NCBI RefSeq assembly: GCF_000473265.1
Contig: NZ_KI421511.1
Location: forward strand, 5,056,346-5,120,345
Source: Amycolatopsis thermoflava N1165
GTDB taxonomy: Bacteria; Actinomycetota; Actinomycetes; Mycobacteriales; Pseudonocardiaceae
Length of the DNA: 64,000 nt
Direction of reading: 5' to 3'
Under the pieces are notes generated by a model. It had not been told where the DNA came from. It made no database searches and worked only from the letters and a program-made list of their open reading frames with translations. How positions within the stretch are numbered: position 1 is the first letter of the stretch; every line of letters starts with the position of its first letter. A program made the position numbers and the translations under genes. Positions 19,160 to 27,405 of the stretch are shown piece after piece.

Positions 19160-21055
19160 ATGTCGATCACCCGTCGCAACGCTTTGCGCGCGATCGCCGC
19201 CGGCACGGCAGGCGTGGCCGTGGTCGCCGCGCCCGGCGCTTCGGCCGCCACGACCTCGGCCCGTCAGCGTGCGTTCGCCGCCGCGGCGGCGGAGTTCGGG
19301 GTCCCGGAACCCGTGCTGCTCGGCGTGTCGTACCTGAAGTCCCGCTGGGACTCGCACGGCGGCGCGCCGAGCACCGGCGCCGGTTTCGGCCCGATGCACC
19401 TGACCGACCTGCGCGCGGTCGCCGCCGGAGGCAGCCATCACGACAAGGGCGAGGACCCGCGTGGCGACGCGGCGCGCGGCGAGCTGCGGCCGCACACGTC
19501 GGACGCGCTGCAGACCGTGGACCTCGCCGCCGACCTGACCGGCGTGGACGCCGCGACGCTCCGCACGGATCCGGTGCAGAACATCCGCGGCGGCGCGGCG
19601 GTTCTGGCCCACTACCAACGGGAACTCGGCGCGCGCGCCGACGCGCCCGCCGACTGGTACGGCGCGGTCGCCCGCTACTCCGGCGCGTCGGACACCGGGA
19701 CCGCGACGTTCTTCGCCGACGAGGTGTTCGCGACCATCACCGCGGGCGCGAGCCGGACCACCGACGACGGGCAGGCCGTCGCACTGCCCGCGACGCCGGT
19801 TTCGCCGCGGCGCGAACAGGTCCGCGCGCTCGGGCTGTCCACGGTCGCGGAGGGCGCGGCGGAGGCCCCGCCCGGGCTGCCCGTCGAGTGGATCCCGGCG
19901 CCCTACCAGGACCTCGGCGGCGGCAACTACGGCAACTACGACAAGGCCGAACGGCCCAACTCGCAGCAGATCACGCACATCGTCATCCACGACACCGAGT
20001 GCACCTACGACGCGGCGATCGGGCTCGTGCAGGACCCGACGTACCTGGCGTGGCACTACACGCTCCGCTCGACGGACGGGCACGTCGCACAGCACGTGCT
20101 GACCAAGGACGTCGGCTGGCACGCCGGGAACTGGTACTTCAACGCGAAGTCGATCGGCGTCGAGCACGAGGGGTTCGCGGCGCAGGGCACCTGGTACACC
20201 GAGGCGATGTACCGGACCTCGGCGAAGCTGGTGAAGTACCTGGCCGGGAAGTACCGGATCCCGCTGGACCGCGAGCACATCATCGGTCACGACAACGTGC
20301 CGGGCACGACCGCGGACAAGGTCGCCGGCATGCACTGGGACCCGGCGCCGTACTGGGACTGGGCGCACTACTTCGACCTGCTCGGGGCGCCGCTGAACGC
20401 ACGGCCGGTGCGGCAGCCGACGGGCATGGTGATGGTCAAACCCGACTTCGCCACGAATCCGACGGGCTACACGGGCTGCGACACGTCGGCCCCGGGCGCC
20501 GCGTGCCCGGCGCGCGGATCGTCCGCCCTGTTCCTGCGCACCGAACCCCGCGACGACGCGCCGTTGCTGGCGGACATCGGACTGCACCCCGACGGCGGGC
20601 CGTCCACGGTGGCGATCTCGGACGTGGGCAGCCGGGTCTCGACCGGGCAGCGGTACGCGGTGGCGGAGGTCCGCGGCGACTGGACGGCGGTGTGGTTCCT
20701 CGGGCAGAAGGGGTGGCTGCGGTCGTCCGGGGTGGTGCCGGTGCTGGGGCAGGTGGTGACGCCGCGGCCGGGGCTGTCGTCGGTGCCGGTGTACGGGCGG
20801 GCGTACCCCGAGGCGGAGGCGTACCCGGCGGGGATCACGCCGCAGGAGGTCGTGCCGCTGCAGTACACCGTGCCCGCGGGCCAGAAGTACGCGGCGGGCC
20901 CGACGCTGACCGCGGAGTACTACTCGGCGACGACGTTCGACCCGGCGCAGCACGTGGTGGTGCGCGGGAAGACGAAGTACGTGCAGGTGCAGTTCGGGCA
21001 CCGGGTGGGCTTCGTCAAGCTCGACGACGTGGTGGTTTCGCGCACGCGCCCCTGA
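19160..21055 (+). CDS. Exported N-acetylmuramoyl-L-alanine amidase with a degenerate lysozyme-like domain
   Basis: 631 residues; GGGAGGGG precedes the ATG. A Tat-like signal (TRRNALRAIAAG, cleavage near ASA) leads into three parts. Residues about 40-210 resemble a lytic transglycosylase fold (YLKSRWDSH, NIRGGAAVLAHYQREL, WYGAVARYSG), but the usual catalytic Glu is Lys. Residues about 245-400 are Amidase_2: zinc ligands are expected at HIVIHDTE, the WHAG/VEHEG region and IIGHDNVPG. The C-terminus has SH3-like repeats (FLRTEPRDDAP, KGWLRSSGVV). Likely cleaves peptide stems from muramic acid during wall turnover. Confidence 0.88.
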   Translation: MSITRRNALRAIAAGTAGVAVVAAPGASAATTSARQRAFAAAAAEFGVPEPVLLGVSYLKSRWDSHGGAPSTGAGFGPMHLTDLRAVAAGGSHHDKGEDPRGDAARGELRPHTSDALQTVDLAADLTGVDAATLRTDPVQNIRGGAAVLAHYQRELGARADAPADWYGAVARYSGASDTGTATFFADEVFATITAGASRTTDDGQAVALPATPVSPRREQVRALGLSTVAEGAAEAPPGLPVEWIPAPYQDLGGGNYGNYDKAERPNSQQITHIVIHDTECTYDAAIGLVQDPTYLAWHYTLRSTDGHVAQHVLTKDVGWHAGNWYFNAKSIGVEHEGFAAQGTWYTEAMYRTSAKLVKYLAGKYRIPLDREHIIGHDNVPGTTADKVAGMHWDPAPYWDWAHYFDLLGAPLNARPVRQPTGMVMVKPDFATNPTGYTGCDTSAPGAACPARGSSALFLRTEPRDDAPLLADIGLHPDGGPSTVAISDVGSRVSTGQRYAVAEVRGDWTAVWFLGQKGWLRSSGVVPVLGQVVTPRPGLSSVPVYGRAYPEAEAYPAGITPQEVVPLQYTVPAGQKYAAGPTLTAEYYSATTFDPAQHVVVRGKTKYVQVQFGHRVGFVKLDDVVVSRTRP

Positions 21056-21080
21056 CGTGCGGTGAATCTGGGGAGGAACT

Positions 21081-21368
21081 GTGGGGATTCGCATGGCCGC
21101 GGGCGTCGCGTTGGTCGCGGCCGGGCTGCTGGCGACGGCGTCGCCCGCGTGGGCGGGCGAGGCGGGTGCGCTGGGCGCGTGCGCGGAGCTGACCGACAGC
21201 GGCCCCGGCTGGGCCGAGCTGCGCAACGACTGCGGGGTGGCGATCGAGGGCTCGATCGCCCTGAGCACCGGGGAGCGCCCCGCGTGCGTGCCGATCGCGC
21301 CGAGGGGGACCGGCACGGTCACCTGGGAGGGCGAAGGCGTGGCTGAGTACGCGGTCGACTGCATCTGA
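21081..21368 (+). CDS. Small secreted four-cysteine protein
   Basis: 95 residues; GTG at 21081 with GGGAGGA at 21071-21077, 25 bases after the amidase stop, so probably in the same transcript. The signal peptide ends at PAWAG. The mature 69 residues contain four Cys (GACAEL, NDCGV, PACVPI, VDCI), probably two disulfides, and beta strands. No family recognised. It could be an inhibitor, a wall-binding protein or a partner of the upstream amidase. Confidence 0.7.
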   Translation: MGIRMAAGVALVAAGLLATASPAWAGEAGALGACAELTDSGPGWAELRNDCGVAIEGSIALSTGERPACVPIAPRGTGTVTWEGEGVAEYAVDCI

Positions 21369-21375
21369 CGGGGCT

Positions 21376-21404
21376 GCCCCGGCTGCCGGATCGGTGGCCG
21401 GGGC
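21376..21404 (+). terminator. Stem-loop after the amidase pair
   Basis: Arms GCCCCGGC (21376-21383) and GCCGGGGC (21397-21404) with a 13-base loop, 8 bases past the stop. Confidence 0.5.
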
Positions 21405-21525
21405 GGTCCCTCACGGCTTGCCGCAGCACACTGCCGGGCTCGCCGACGCACAGCACGGTCACGCTCGCCCCCTGACCGCGGGCGCGGGTGGGCGCGAGCT
21501 GCGCGCTCAAGCGCTGGGCAATCCC

Positions 21526-22572
21526 TCAGAGCGAGACGATCTCCACCGGCAGCGCGGGATTCGCGGAGAGGTCCAGCGCCGACGGCTTCTTCTCCGCCGC
21601 CACCACGTGCGCGCCCAGCGCGGCGATCATCGCGCCGTTGTCGGTGCACAGGCGCGGCCTCGGGACGCGCAGTTCGATCCCCGCGGCCTCACAGCGCTCA
21701 CGCGCCAGGCCGGACAGCCGCGAGTTCGCCGCGACCCCGCCGGAGATCACCAGCGTGCCGATGCCCATCTCCTTCGCCGCGCGCACGGCCTTCGCGGTCA
21801 GCACGTCGGCCACCGCCTCCTGGAAGGACGCCGCAACGTCGTTCACCGGGATTTCCTCGCCGCGACGCTCGGCGTTCTCCACCCACCGCGCCACCGCGGT
21901 CTTCAAGCCGGAGAACGAGAAGTCGAACTTCGCGTCCCGCGGGCCGGTCATGCCGCGCGGGAAGTCGATCGCCGCGGGGTTGCCCTCGCGCGCGGCCTTG
22001 TCGATCGGCGGTCCGCCCGGGTACGGCAGGCCGAGCACGCGGGCCACCTTGTCGTAGGCCTCACCGGCGGCGTCGTCCACAGTGGACCCGATCTCGGTGA
22101 TCTCACCGGCGATGTCGTCCACCCGCAGCAGCTGCGTGTGCCCGCCGGACACCAGCATCGCCAGGCACGGCTTCGGCAACGGGCCGTGCTGCAGGGTGTC
22201 CACCGCGATGTGCCCGGCCAGGTGGTTGACGCCGTAGAGCGGGACGTCCAGCGCCGCCGCGTAGGCCTTCGCCGCCGAGACGCCCACCAGCAGCGCGCCC
22301 GCGAGCCCTGGGCCCGCGGTCACCGCGATGGCGTCCACATCGGACAGCGCGAGCCCGGCCGTGGCGAACGCGCGCTCCGCCGTCGGCCGCATGGCCTCCA
22401 GGTGGGCCCGGCTGGCGACCTCCGGCACCACACCGCCGAACCGCGCGTGCTGCTCGACGCTCGACGCGACCTCGTCGGCGAGGAGTTCGACGGCGCCGTC
22501 GTCGTGCAGGCGCACCAGGCCGACGCCGGTCTCGTCGCAGGAGCTTTCGATGCCGAGGATGATGCGGGACAT
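21526..22572 (-). CDS. tsaD: tRNA N6-adenosine threonylcarbamoyltransferase TsaD
   Basis: 348 residues of the Kae1/Qri7 ASKHA ATPase family. It opens [14 protein letters not shown], has the metal-binding His pair in SRAHLEAM and NHLAGH, the ATP loops [10 protein letters not shown] and [12 protein letters not shown], and the late [12 protein letters not shown]. With TsaB and TsaE it moves threonylcarbamoyl to A37 of ANN-decoding tRNAs. Its ATG overlaps the rimI stop by one base (TGATG). It is the last gene of the tsaB-rimI-tsaD operon. Confidence 0.97.
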   Translation of the reverse strand: MSRIILGIESSCDETGVGLVRLHDDGAVELLADEVASSVEQHARFGGVVPEVASRAHLEAMRPTAERAFATAGLALSDVDAIAVTAGPGLAGALLVGVSAAKAYAAALDVPLYGVNHLAGHIAVDTLQHGPLPKPCLAMLVSGGHTQLLRVDDIAGEITEIGSTVDDAAGEAYDKVARVLGLPYPGGPPIDKAAREGNPAAIDFPRGMTGPRDAKFDFSFSGLKTAVARWVENAERRGEEIPVNDVAASFQEAVADVLTAKAVRAAKEMGIGTLVISGGVAANSRLSGLARERCEAAGIELRVPRPRLCTDNGAMIAALGAHVVAAEKKPSALDLSANPALPVEIVSL

Positions 22573-23042
22573 CAGCCCACCTCCTGCTTGCTCACGGCCG
22601 GGCGCATCATCGTGTACGCGTCCGCGCCGGACGGGTGGTAGTAACGCTTGCGCAGGCCGATCCGCTCGAAACCGTGCCGCCGGTACAGCTCCTGCGCGCG
22701 GTCGTTGTCGGTGCGGACCTCCAGGAACACCGGCGCGGCGACCTCGTCGGCGCGGGCGAGCAGTGCGCGCAGCAGCGCGGTGCCGATGCCCTGGCCCTGG
22801 TGAGCCGGGTCGACCCCGATGGTGTGGACGCTGGCCTCGTACTCGCCCCGGCCGCCGACGACCGCCAGGCCGGCGTAGCCGATCAGGACGTCCTCGGGGG
22901 TGTACGCGCCGAGGTAGTAGGCGCCGGAGTCCAGCTCACTGAGGAACGCGCGGGCGCTCCACGGGTCGTCCCCTGCGAAGAGGATCTTCTCGATCTCGGC
23001 GCACCGGTCGACGTCCTTGCGGCGCAGCTTGGCGAGCTTCAC
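22572..23042 (-). CDS. rimI: Ribosomal-protein-alanine N-acetyltransferase RimI
   Basis: 156 residues, GTG overlapping the tsaB stop (GTGA). A GNAT fold with the acetyl-CoA loop [11 protein letters not shown] and the closing helix [20 protein letters not shown]. In E. coli RimI acetylates the N-terminus of S18; the exact substrate in actinobacteria may be broader. It keeps its conserved place between tsaB and tsaD. Confidence 0.93.
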   Translation of the reverse strand: MKLAKLRRKDVDRCAEIEKILFAGDDPWSARAFLSELDSGAYYLGAYTPEDVLIGYAGLAVVGGRGEYEASVHTIGVDPAHQGQGIGTALLRALLARADEVAAPVFLEVRTDNDRAQELYRRHGFERIGLRKRYYHPSGADAYTMMRPAVSKQEVG

Positions 23043-23692
23043 GCGGTGGTCACCCGCTTCCGCGCGGCGGGCTCGACGGCATCCGGGCGGCGCAGGTAGA
23101 GCGGCGTCAGCGGGGCGGGCTCGGCTCCCGACGTCAGCGCCTCGCGGGCGGCCGCCACGAGACCCGCGGTGCTCGGGTAGTACGGCTCGACGACCCGGGC
23201 GCCGAGCTGCTCGGCGTAGAGGCGGGCGCCGTCCCCCGCGGCGAGGCTGAACGACAACTCGGCGGGCGCCTGCACGTGCGGACCGTCGATGCGCACGCCG
23301 TCCGCGTCGTAGGCCGCCCAGTACACCTCGCGGCGACGGGCGTCGGTGACGACGTGGAACGGCTCGCCAAGGCCGGCCTGCCGGGCGATCGCGTCGAGGC
23401 TGCAGACCGGGTGGGCCGGGATGCCGAGCGCGTGCCCGAGCGCGGCGGCGGTGGCGAGACCGGCGCGCAGACCGGTGAACGGCCCCGGCCCGGCGCCGAC
23501 GACGATCGCCGCCAGGTCCTTGAGCGCGACACCCGCTTCGCGTGCCGCGTCCAGGGCGTGCGGGGTGATCAGTTCACCGTGCGCACGCGCGTCGAGGGTC
23601 ACCCGCTCGGCGAGCACCGTGGCGCTCGCGGCGAGTTCGGCGACCCCCGCGGTCACCGCGGGCGTCGACGTGTCCAGAGCCAGTACCAGCAC
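23039..23692 (-). CDS. tsaB: tRNA threonylcarbamoyladenosine biosynthesis protein TsaB
   Basis: 217 residues, GTG start. ASKHA fold: LVLALDTSTPAVTAGV at the N-terminus and the helix GAGPGPFTGLRAGLATA. It lacks the TsaD metal-site His pair, as expected for the catalytically inactive partner that dimerises with TsaD. First gene of tsaB-rimI-tsaD. Confidence 0.95.
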   Translation of the reverse strand: MLVLALDTSTPAVTAGVAELAASATVLAERVTLDARAHGELITPHALDAAREAGVALKDLAAIVVGAGPGPFTGLRAGLATAAALGHALGIPAHPVCSLDAIARQAGLGEPFHVVTDARRREVYWAAYDADGVRIDGPHVQAPAELSFSLAAGDGARLYAEQLGARVVEPYYPSTAGLVAAAREALTSGAEPAPLTPLYLRRPDAVEPAARKRVTTA

Positions 23693-23854
23693 AGCTCTCC
23701 AGGGTACGGCGTGCGCGCCGACCTGCGGTTACCGGGCTTGCCGGACCCCGGCACGCTTTCCCGGGAAAGGTGACCGGGTGCCGGTCGGGTGCCCTGTGCG
23801 ACCGCACCGCGCGGTCCGGCGTTCGCGTTGCCAGACGGCGGGGCACCTCCCGGG

Positions 23855-24556
23855 TCAGTCCTCCGGGTCCCAGCTCAGCAGGCGCACCTCGGCGACCGTG
23901 CGGAGGTGGTCCCGCATCGCTTCGGCGGCGGTCTTCGGGTTGCGGTCCCGGATGGCGTCGGCGATGCGGATGTGCTGGTCCAGCGACCGCGGCGGGCGGC
24001 CAGGCTGGCGGAGCGACTCGTTGCGGCTCTCGGTGATCTGGTCGGCGATCGCCTCCATGAACTCGGCCAGCAGGGCGCTGTGCGCGGCCCCGGTGACCGC
24101 CGCGTGGAACCGGCGGTCACCCTCGACTCCGGCTCCCCCGTCCCTGATCTCCGACGCCATGAACTCCAGCGCGGACTCCAGCGCGGCCAGGTCTTCGTCG
24201 GTCCGGCGCATCGCCGCCAGCTCGGCCAGCTTCGTCTCCAGCGCCTCCCGCGCGTCGAGCACGTCCGGCAGCCGCCGGCGGCGTTCCACCAGCCGCTCGA
24301 CCGGCTCGGCGTCCAGCGCGTCCCGCACCAGGTAGGTGCCGCCGCCGTGCCGGGTCTCGACCAGGCCCTGCACCTCCAGCACGACGATCGCCTGCTTCAC
24401 CGACGCCCGGCTCACCCCGAGCCGCTGCGCCAGGTCCCGCTCCGCGGGCAACCGGTCGCCCGCCCGCAGCCCGGCGTCGGCCGCGTAGGCCCGCAACCGC
24501 TCCAGGACCTGCTCGTACAGCCGCGGACGGGCCATCGGGCTCAGCGCATCAGACAC
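23855..24556 (-). CDS. GntR/FadR-family regulator of the malonate cassette
   Basis: 233 residues from the GTG at 24556; the ATG at 24535 (MARPRLYEQVLERL) is an alternative. It has an N-terminal winged helix (RLPAERDLAQRLGVSRASVK, VETRHGGGTYLV) and an all-helical FCD domain with the metal/ligand residues D and H in DRRFHAAVTGAAHS and DQHIRIADAI. It is divergent from the carrier-matB-carboxyltransferase operon, over a multi-half-site operator, so a malonate- or acyl-responsive repressor is likely (a MatR analogue). Confidence 0.88.
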   Translation of the reverse strand: MSDALSPMARPRLYEQVLERLRAYAADAGLRAGDRLPAERDLAQRLGVSRASVKQAIVVLEVQGLVETRHGGGTYLVRDALDAEPVERLVERRRRLPDVLDAREALETKLAELAAMRRTDEDLAALESALEFMASEIRDGGAGVEGDRRFHAAVTGAAHSALLAEFMEAIADQITESRNESLRQPGRPPRSLDQHIRIADAIRDRNPKTAAEAMRDHLRTVAEVRLLSWDPED

Positions 24557-24579
24557 GTTCCGAAGCCTAGCCCTTGACA

Positions 24580-24624
24580 GGCTGAGTGGCTGAGCCGCAA
24601 AGTGGTTCAGCCACTCAGCCACTT
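24580..24624. promoter_or_regulatory. FadR-type operator cluster of the malonate cassette
   Basis: GGCTGAGTGGCTGA (24580-24593) and TCAGCCACTCAGCC (24607-24620) form a perfect 14-bp inverted repeat with a 13-base spacer. A shorter palindrome AGTGG-N5-CCACT lies at 24601-24615 and a further CCACTT at 24619-24624, giving several GTGGCT/AGCCAC half-sites. It overlaps the TTGACA box at 24574-24579. Confidence 0.7.
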
Positions 24625-24650
24625 GAATCCCAACGGCGGGAGTTCTACCG

Positions 24651-25949
24651 ATGTCCGCTGAGCTGATCTCGATCCTCGTCCTCGCGGTTGTCTTCGTGAT
24701 AGCGACGACCCGCTCGATCAACATGGGGGTGCTGTCCTTCGCGGCCGCGTTCGGCGTCGGCACGCTGGCCGCAAACATGGATGCCGACGAGATCTTCGCC
24801 GGCTTCCCCGGCGACCTGTTCGTCGTGCTCGTCGGCGTCACGTTCCTGTTCGCCATCGCCCGCGCCAACGGCACCACGGACTGGCTGGTCGACGCCGCCG
24901 TCCGGCTGGTGCGCGGCCGCGTCGCGCTGATCCCCTGGGTCACCTTCGCCATCACCGCGGTGCTCACCGCGATCGGCGCGGTCAGCCCGGCCGCGGTCGC
25001 CATCGTCGCGCCCGTCGCGCTCGGGTTCGCCGCCCAGTACGGCATCCACCCGCTGCTGATGGGCGCGATGGTCGTGCACGGCGCGCAGGCCGGCGGCTTC
25101 TCGCCGATCAGCGTGTACGGCACGATCGTCAACGGCATCGTCGCGCGCGAGCACCTCGGCGGCAGCGAGATCACGCTCTTCCTGGCCAGCTTCGTGGTCA
25201 ACCTGGTGATCGCGGCGATCGTGTTCGTGGTGCTCCGCAAACGGCAGATCGTCCCCACCATCGAGCGGGAGCGCGAGCTGGTCGCCGCGGGCACCGGCGG
25301 CCCGCCTGCCGGCACCGGATCGGCCGGCGGCGCCGCACCCGGCCGGGTCCAGCTCAACGCACCCCGCATCGCCACGCTCGCGAGCCTGGCCGTGCTGGTC
25401 GTCGCCACGCTGGTGTTCGACCTCGACGTCGGCCTGACCGCGATGACGCTCGCCGTGGTGCTCAGCGTGATCTGGCCCGCGACCAGCAAGAAGGCCGTCG
25501 GCGAGGTCACCTGGCCCACCGTGCTGCTGATCTGCGGCGTGCTGACCTACGTCGGCGTCCTGCAGGAGATGGGCACGATCGAGTGGGCGGGCGAGGGCGT
25601 CGGCGGCATCGGCGCGCCGCTGCTCGCCGCGCTGCTGCTGTGCTACATCGGCGCGATCGTCTCGGCGTTCGCGTCGTCGGTCGGGATCATGGGCGCGCTC
25701 ATCCCGCTCGCGGTGCCGTTCCTCGCGCTGGGCACGGTCGGCCCGGTCGGCATGATCTGCGCGCTCGCCGTGTCGGCGACGGTCGTCGACGTCAGCCCGT
25801 TCTCCACCAACGGCGCGCTGGTGCTGGCCAACGCCCGCGAGGTGGACCGGGATGCCTTCTTCCGGCAGTTGCTCGTCTACGGCGGCATCATGGTCGCCGT
25901 GGTACCCGCCGTCGTCTGGCTCGTGTTCATCGTGCCCGGACTCGGCTGA
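24651..25949 (+). CDS. Malonate/dicarboxylate carrier (SLC13/ArsB-like, MatC type)
   Basis: 432 residues with about eleven or twelve membrane segments in two inverted halves. Each half has a re-entrant loop motif: SPAAVAIVAPVALG followed by FSPISVYGTIVNG in the first, and SPFSTNGALVLAN in the second. A Gly/Pro/Ala-rich cytoplasmic loop (about 210-230) links the halves. Position in front of malonyl-CoA synthetase supports malonate uptake. No ATPase partner is needed, since it is a secondary carrier. Confidence 0.82.
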   Translation: MSAELISILVLAVVFVIATTRSINMGVLSFAAAFGVGTLAANMDADEIFAGFPGDLFVVLVGVTFLFAIARANGTTDWLVDAAVRLVRGRVALIPWVTFAITAVLTAIGAVSPAAVAIVAPVALGFAAQYGIHPLLMGAMVVHGAQAGGFSPISVYGTIVNGIVAREHLGGSEITLFLASFVVNLVIAAIVFVVLRKRQIVPTIERERELVAAGTGGPPAGTGSAGGAAPGRVQLNAPRIATLASLAVLVVATLVFDLDVGLTAMTLAVVLSVIWPATSKKAVGEVTWPTVLLICGVLTYVGVLQEMGTIEWAGEGVGGIGAPLLAALLLCYIGAIVSAFASSVGIMGALIPLAVPFLALGTVGPVGMICALAVSATVVDVSPFSTNGALVLANAREVDRDAFFRQLLVYGGIMVAVVPAVVWLVFIVPGLG

Positions 25950-25965
25950 TCTGTGAGGAGTTCAC

Positions 25966-27405
25966 GTGCCCGAACGGTTGTTCCCGGTCCTGGCCGAGCC
26001 GCCGGAGAAGGAGGCCCTCCGCTTCGGCGAGGTCTCGCTCGGCTACGCGGAACTGGCGGCGATCGCCGGTTCACTCGCCAGGGAGATCCGCGCCCAGTCG
26101 CCCACGCGGGTGGCGGTGTGGGCGACGCCGACCATCCACACGAGCGTCGCCGTGGTCGCGGCGCTGCTCGCGGGTATCCCGGCCGTCCCGGTCAACCCGA
26201 AGATCGGCGAGCGCGAACTCGACCACATCGTGAACGACAGCGCGCCGTCCCTCGTCCTCAGCGAGCCGGGCGCGAAGCTGCCGGAGCGGCTGGCGAACCT
26301 GCCGCGCCAGCAGGTCGCGCTGATCGGCAGCCCCGGTGACCTGCCCGAGGAGCCGGGCGAAGAGGCGCCCGCGCTGATCGTCTACACCTCGGGCACCACC
26401 GGCCCGCCGAAGGGCGTCGTGCTGCCGCGGCGCGCCATCTCCAGCACGTTGGACGCGCTGGAGGACGCCTGGCAATGGACCGCGGACGACGTGCTCGTGC
26501 ACGCGCTGCCGCTGTTCCACGTGCACGGCTTGATCCTCGGGATCCTCGGCCCGCTGCGCCGCGGCGGCACCGTGCACCACGCCGGCAAGTTCGCCACCGA
26601 CGTCATCGCCCGGAAACTGTCGACCGAGGCGACGATGATGTTCGGCGTGCCCACGATGTACCACCGCATCGCGGAGGAGGTGGGCAGCAACCCGGAGCTC
26701 GCGAAGGCCCTGAGCGGCGCGCGGCTGCTGGTGTCCGGGTCGGCCGCGCTGCCGGTGCATGACCACGAGCGCATCCGCGCGGCCACCGGACAGCGGGTCG
26801 TGGAGCGCTACGGCATGAGCGAGACGCTGATGAACACCAGCGTCCGCGCCGACGGCGAGCGCAAACCCGGCACGGTCGGGGTGCCGCTGCGCGGGGTCGA
26901 GGTGCGGCTGGTCGACGAGTCGGGCGCGGTCATCGAGACCAGCGACGGCGAGACGGTCGGCGAGATCCAGGTGCGCGGGCCGAACCTGTTCACCGAGTAC
27001 CTCAACCGGCCGGACGCGACGGCTGAGGTGTTCGACGCCGGCTGGTTCCGCACCGGCGACATGGCGACCCGCGACGCCGACGGCTACTACCGGATCGTCG
27101 GCCGCAAGGCCACCGACCTGATCAAGAGCGGCGGCTACAAGATCGGCGCGGGCGAGATCGAGAACGCGTTGCTGGAGCACCCGGGGGTGGCCGAGGCCGC
27201 GGTGACCGGCGAGCCGGACCCGGACCTCGGCGAGCGGATCGTGGCGTGGATCGTGCCCGCCGGGGAGCCGCCCGCGGAGCAGGAGCTCGTCGACCACGTC
27301 GCGCGGTTGCTGTCGCCGCACAAGCGGCCGCGGGTGGTGCGATTCCTGGACGCGCTGCCACGCAACGACATGGGCAAGGTCATGAAGCGGGCGCTGAATG
27401 CGTGA
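25966..27405 (+). CDS. matB: Malonyl-CoA synthetase (MatB type)
   Basis: 479 residues; GTG start with GAGGAG upstream. An ANL-superfamily acid-CoA ligase: P-loop VYTSGTTGPPKGVVL (about 140-154), ERYGMSETLMNT, the hinge region GWFRTGDMATRDADGYYRIV, and the catalytic Lys near the end in RNDMGKVMK. Short N-terminus and overall sequence pattern match the Streptomyces MatB. It makes malonyl-CoA from malonate, CoA and ATP. Overlaps the next gene by 8 bp. Confidence 0.88.
   Translation: MPERLFPVLAEPPEKEALRFGEVSLGYAELAAIAGSLAREIRAQSPTRVAVWATPTIHTSVAVVAALLAGIPAVPVNPKIGERELDHIVNDSAPSLVLSEPGAKLPERLANLPRQQVALIGSPGDLPEEPGEEAPALIVYTSGTTGPPKGVVLPRRAISSTLDALEDAWQWTADDVLVHALPLFHVHGLILGILGPLRRGGTVHHAGKFATDVIARKLSTEATMMFGVPTMYHRIAEEVGSNPELAKALSGARLLVSGSAALPVHDHERIRAATGQRVVERYGMSETLMNTSVRADGERKPGTVGVPLRGVEVRLVDESGAVIETSDGETVGEIQVRGPNLFTEYLNRPDATAEVFDAGWFRTGDMATRDADGYYRIVGRKATDLIKSGGYKIGAGEIENALLEHPGVAEAAVTGEPDPDLGERIVAWIVPAGEPPAEQELVDHVARLLSPHKRPRVVRFLDALPRNDMGKVMKRALNA

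Noticed and set aside
24557..25519. Long N-terminal extension of the GntR regulator
   Set aside because: It lies antisense to the carrier gene and across the operator; it has no motif and only reflects the lack of stops in high-GC DNA.
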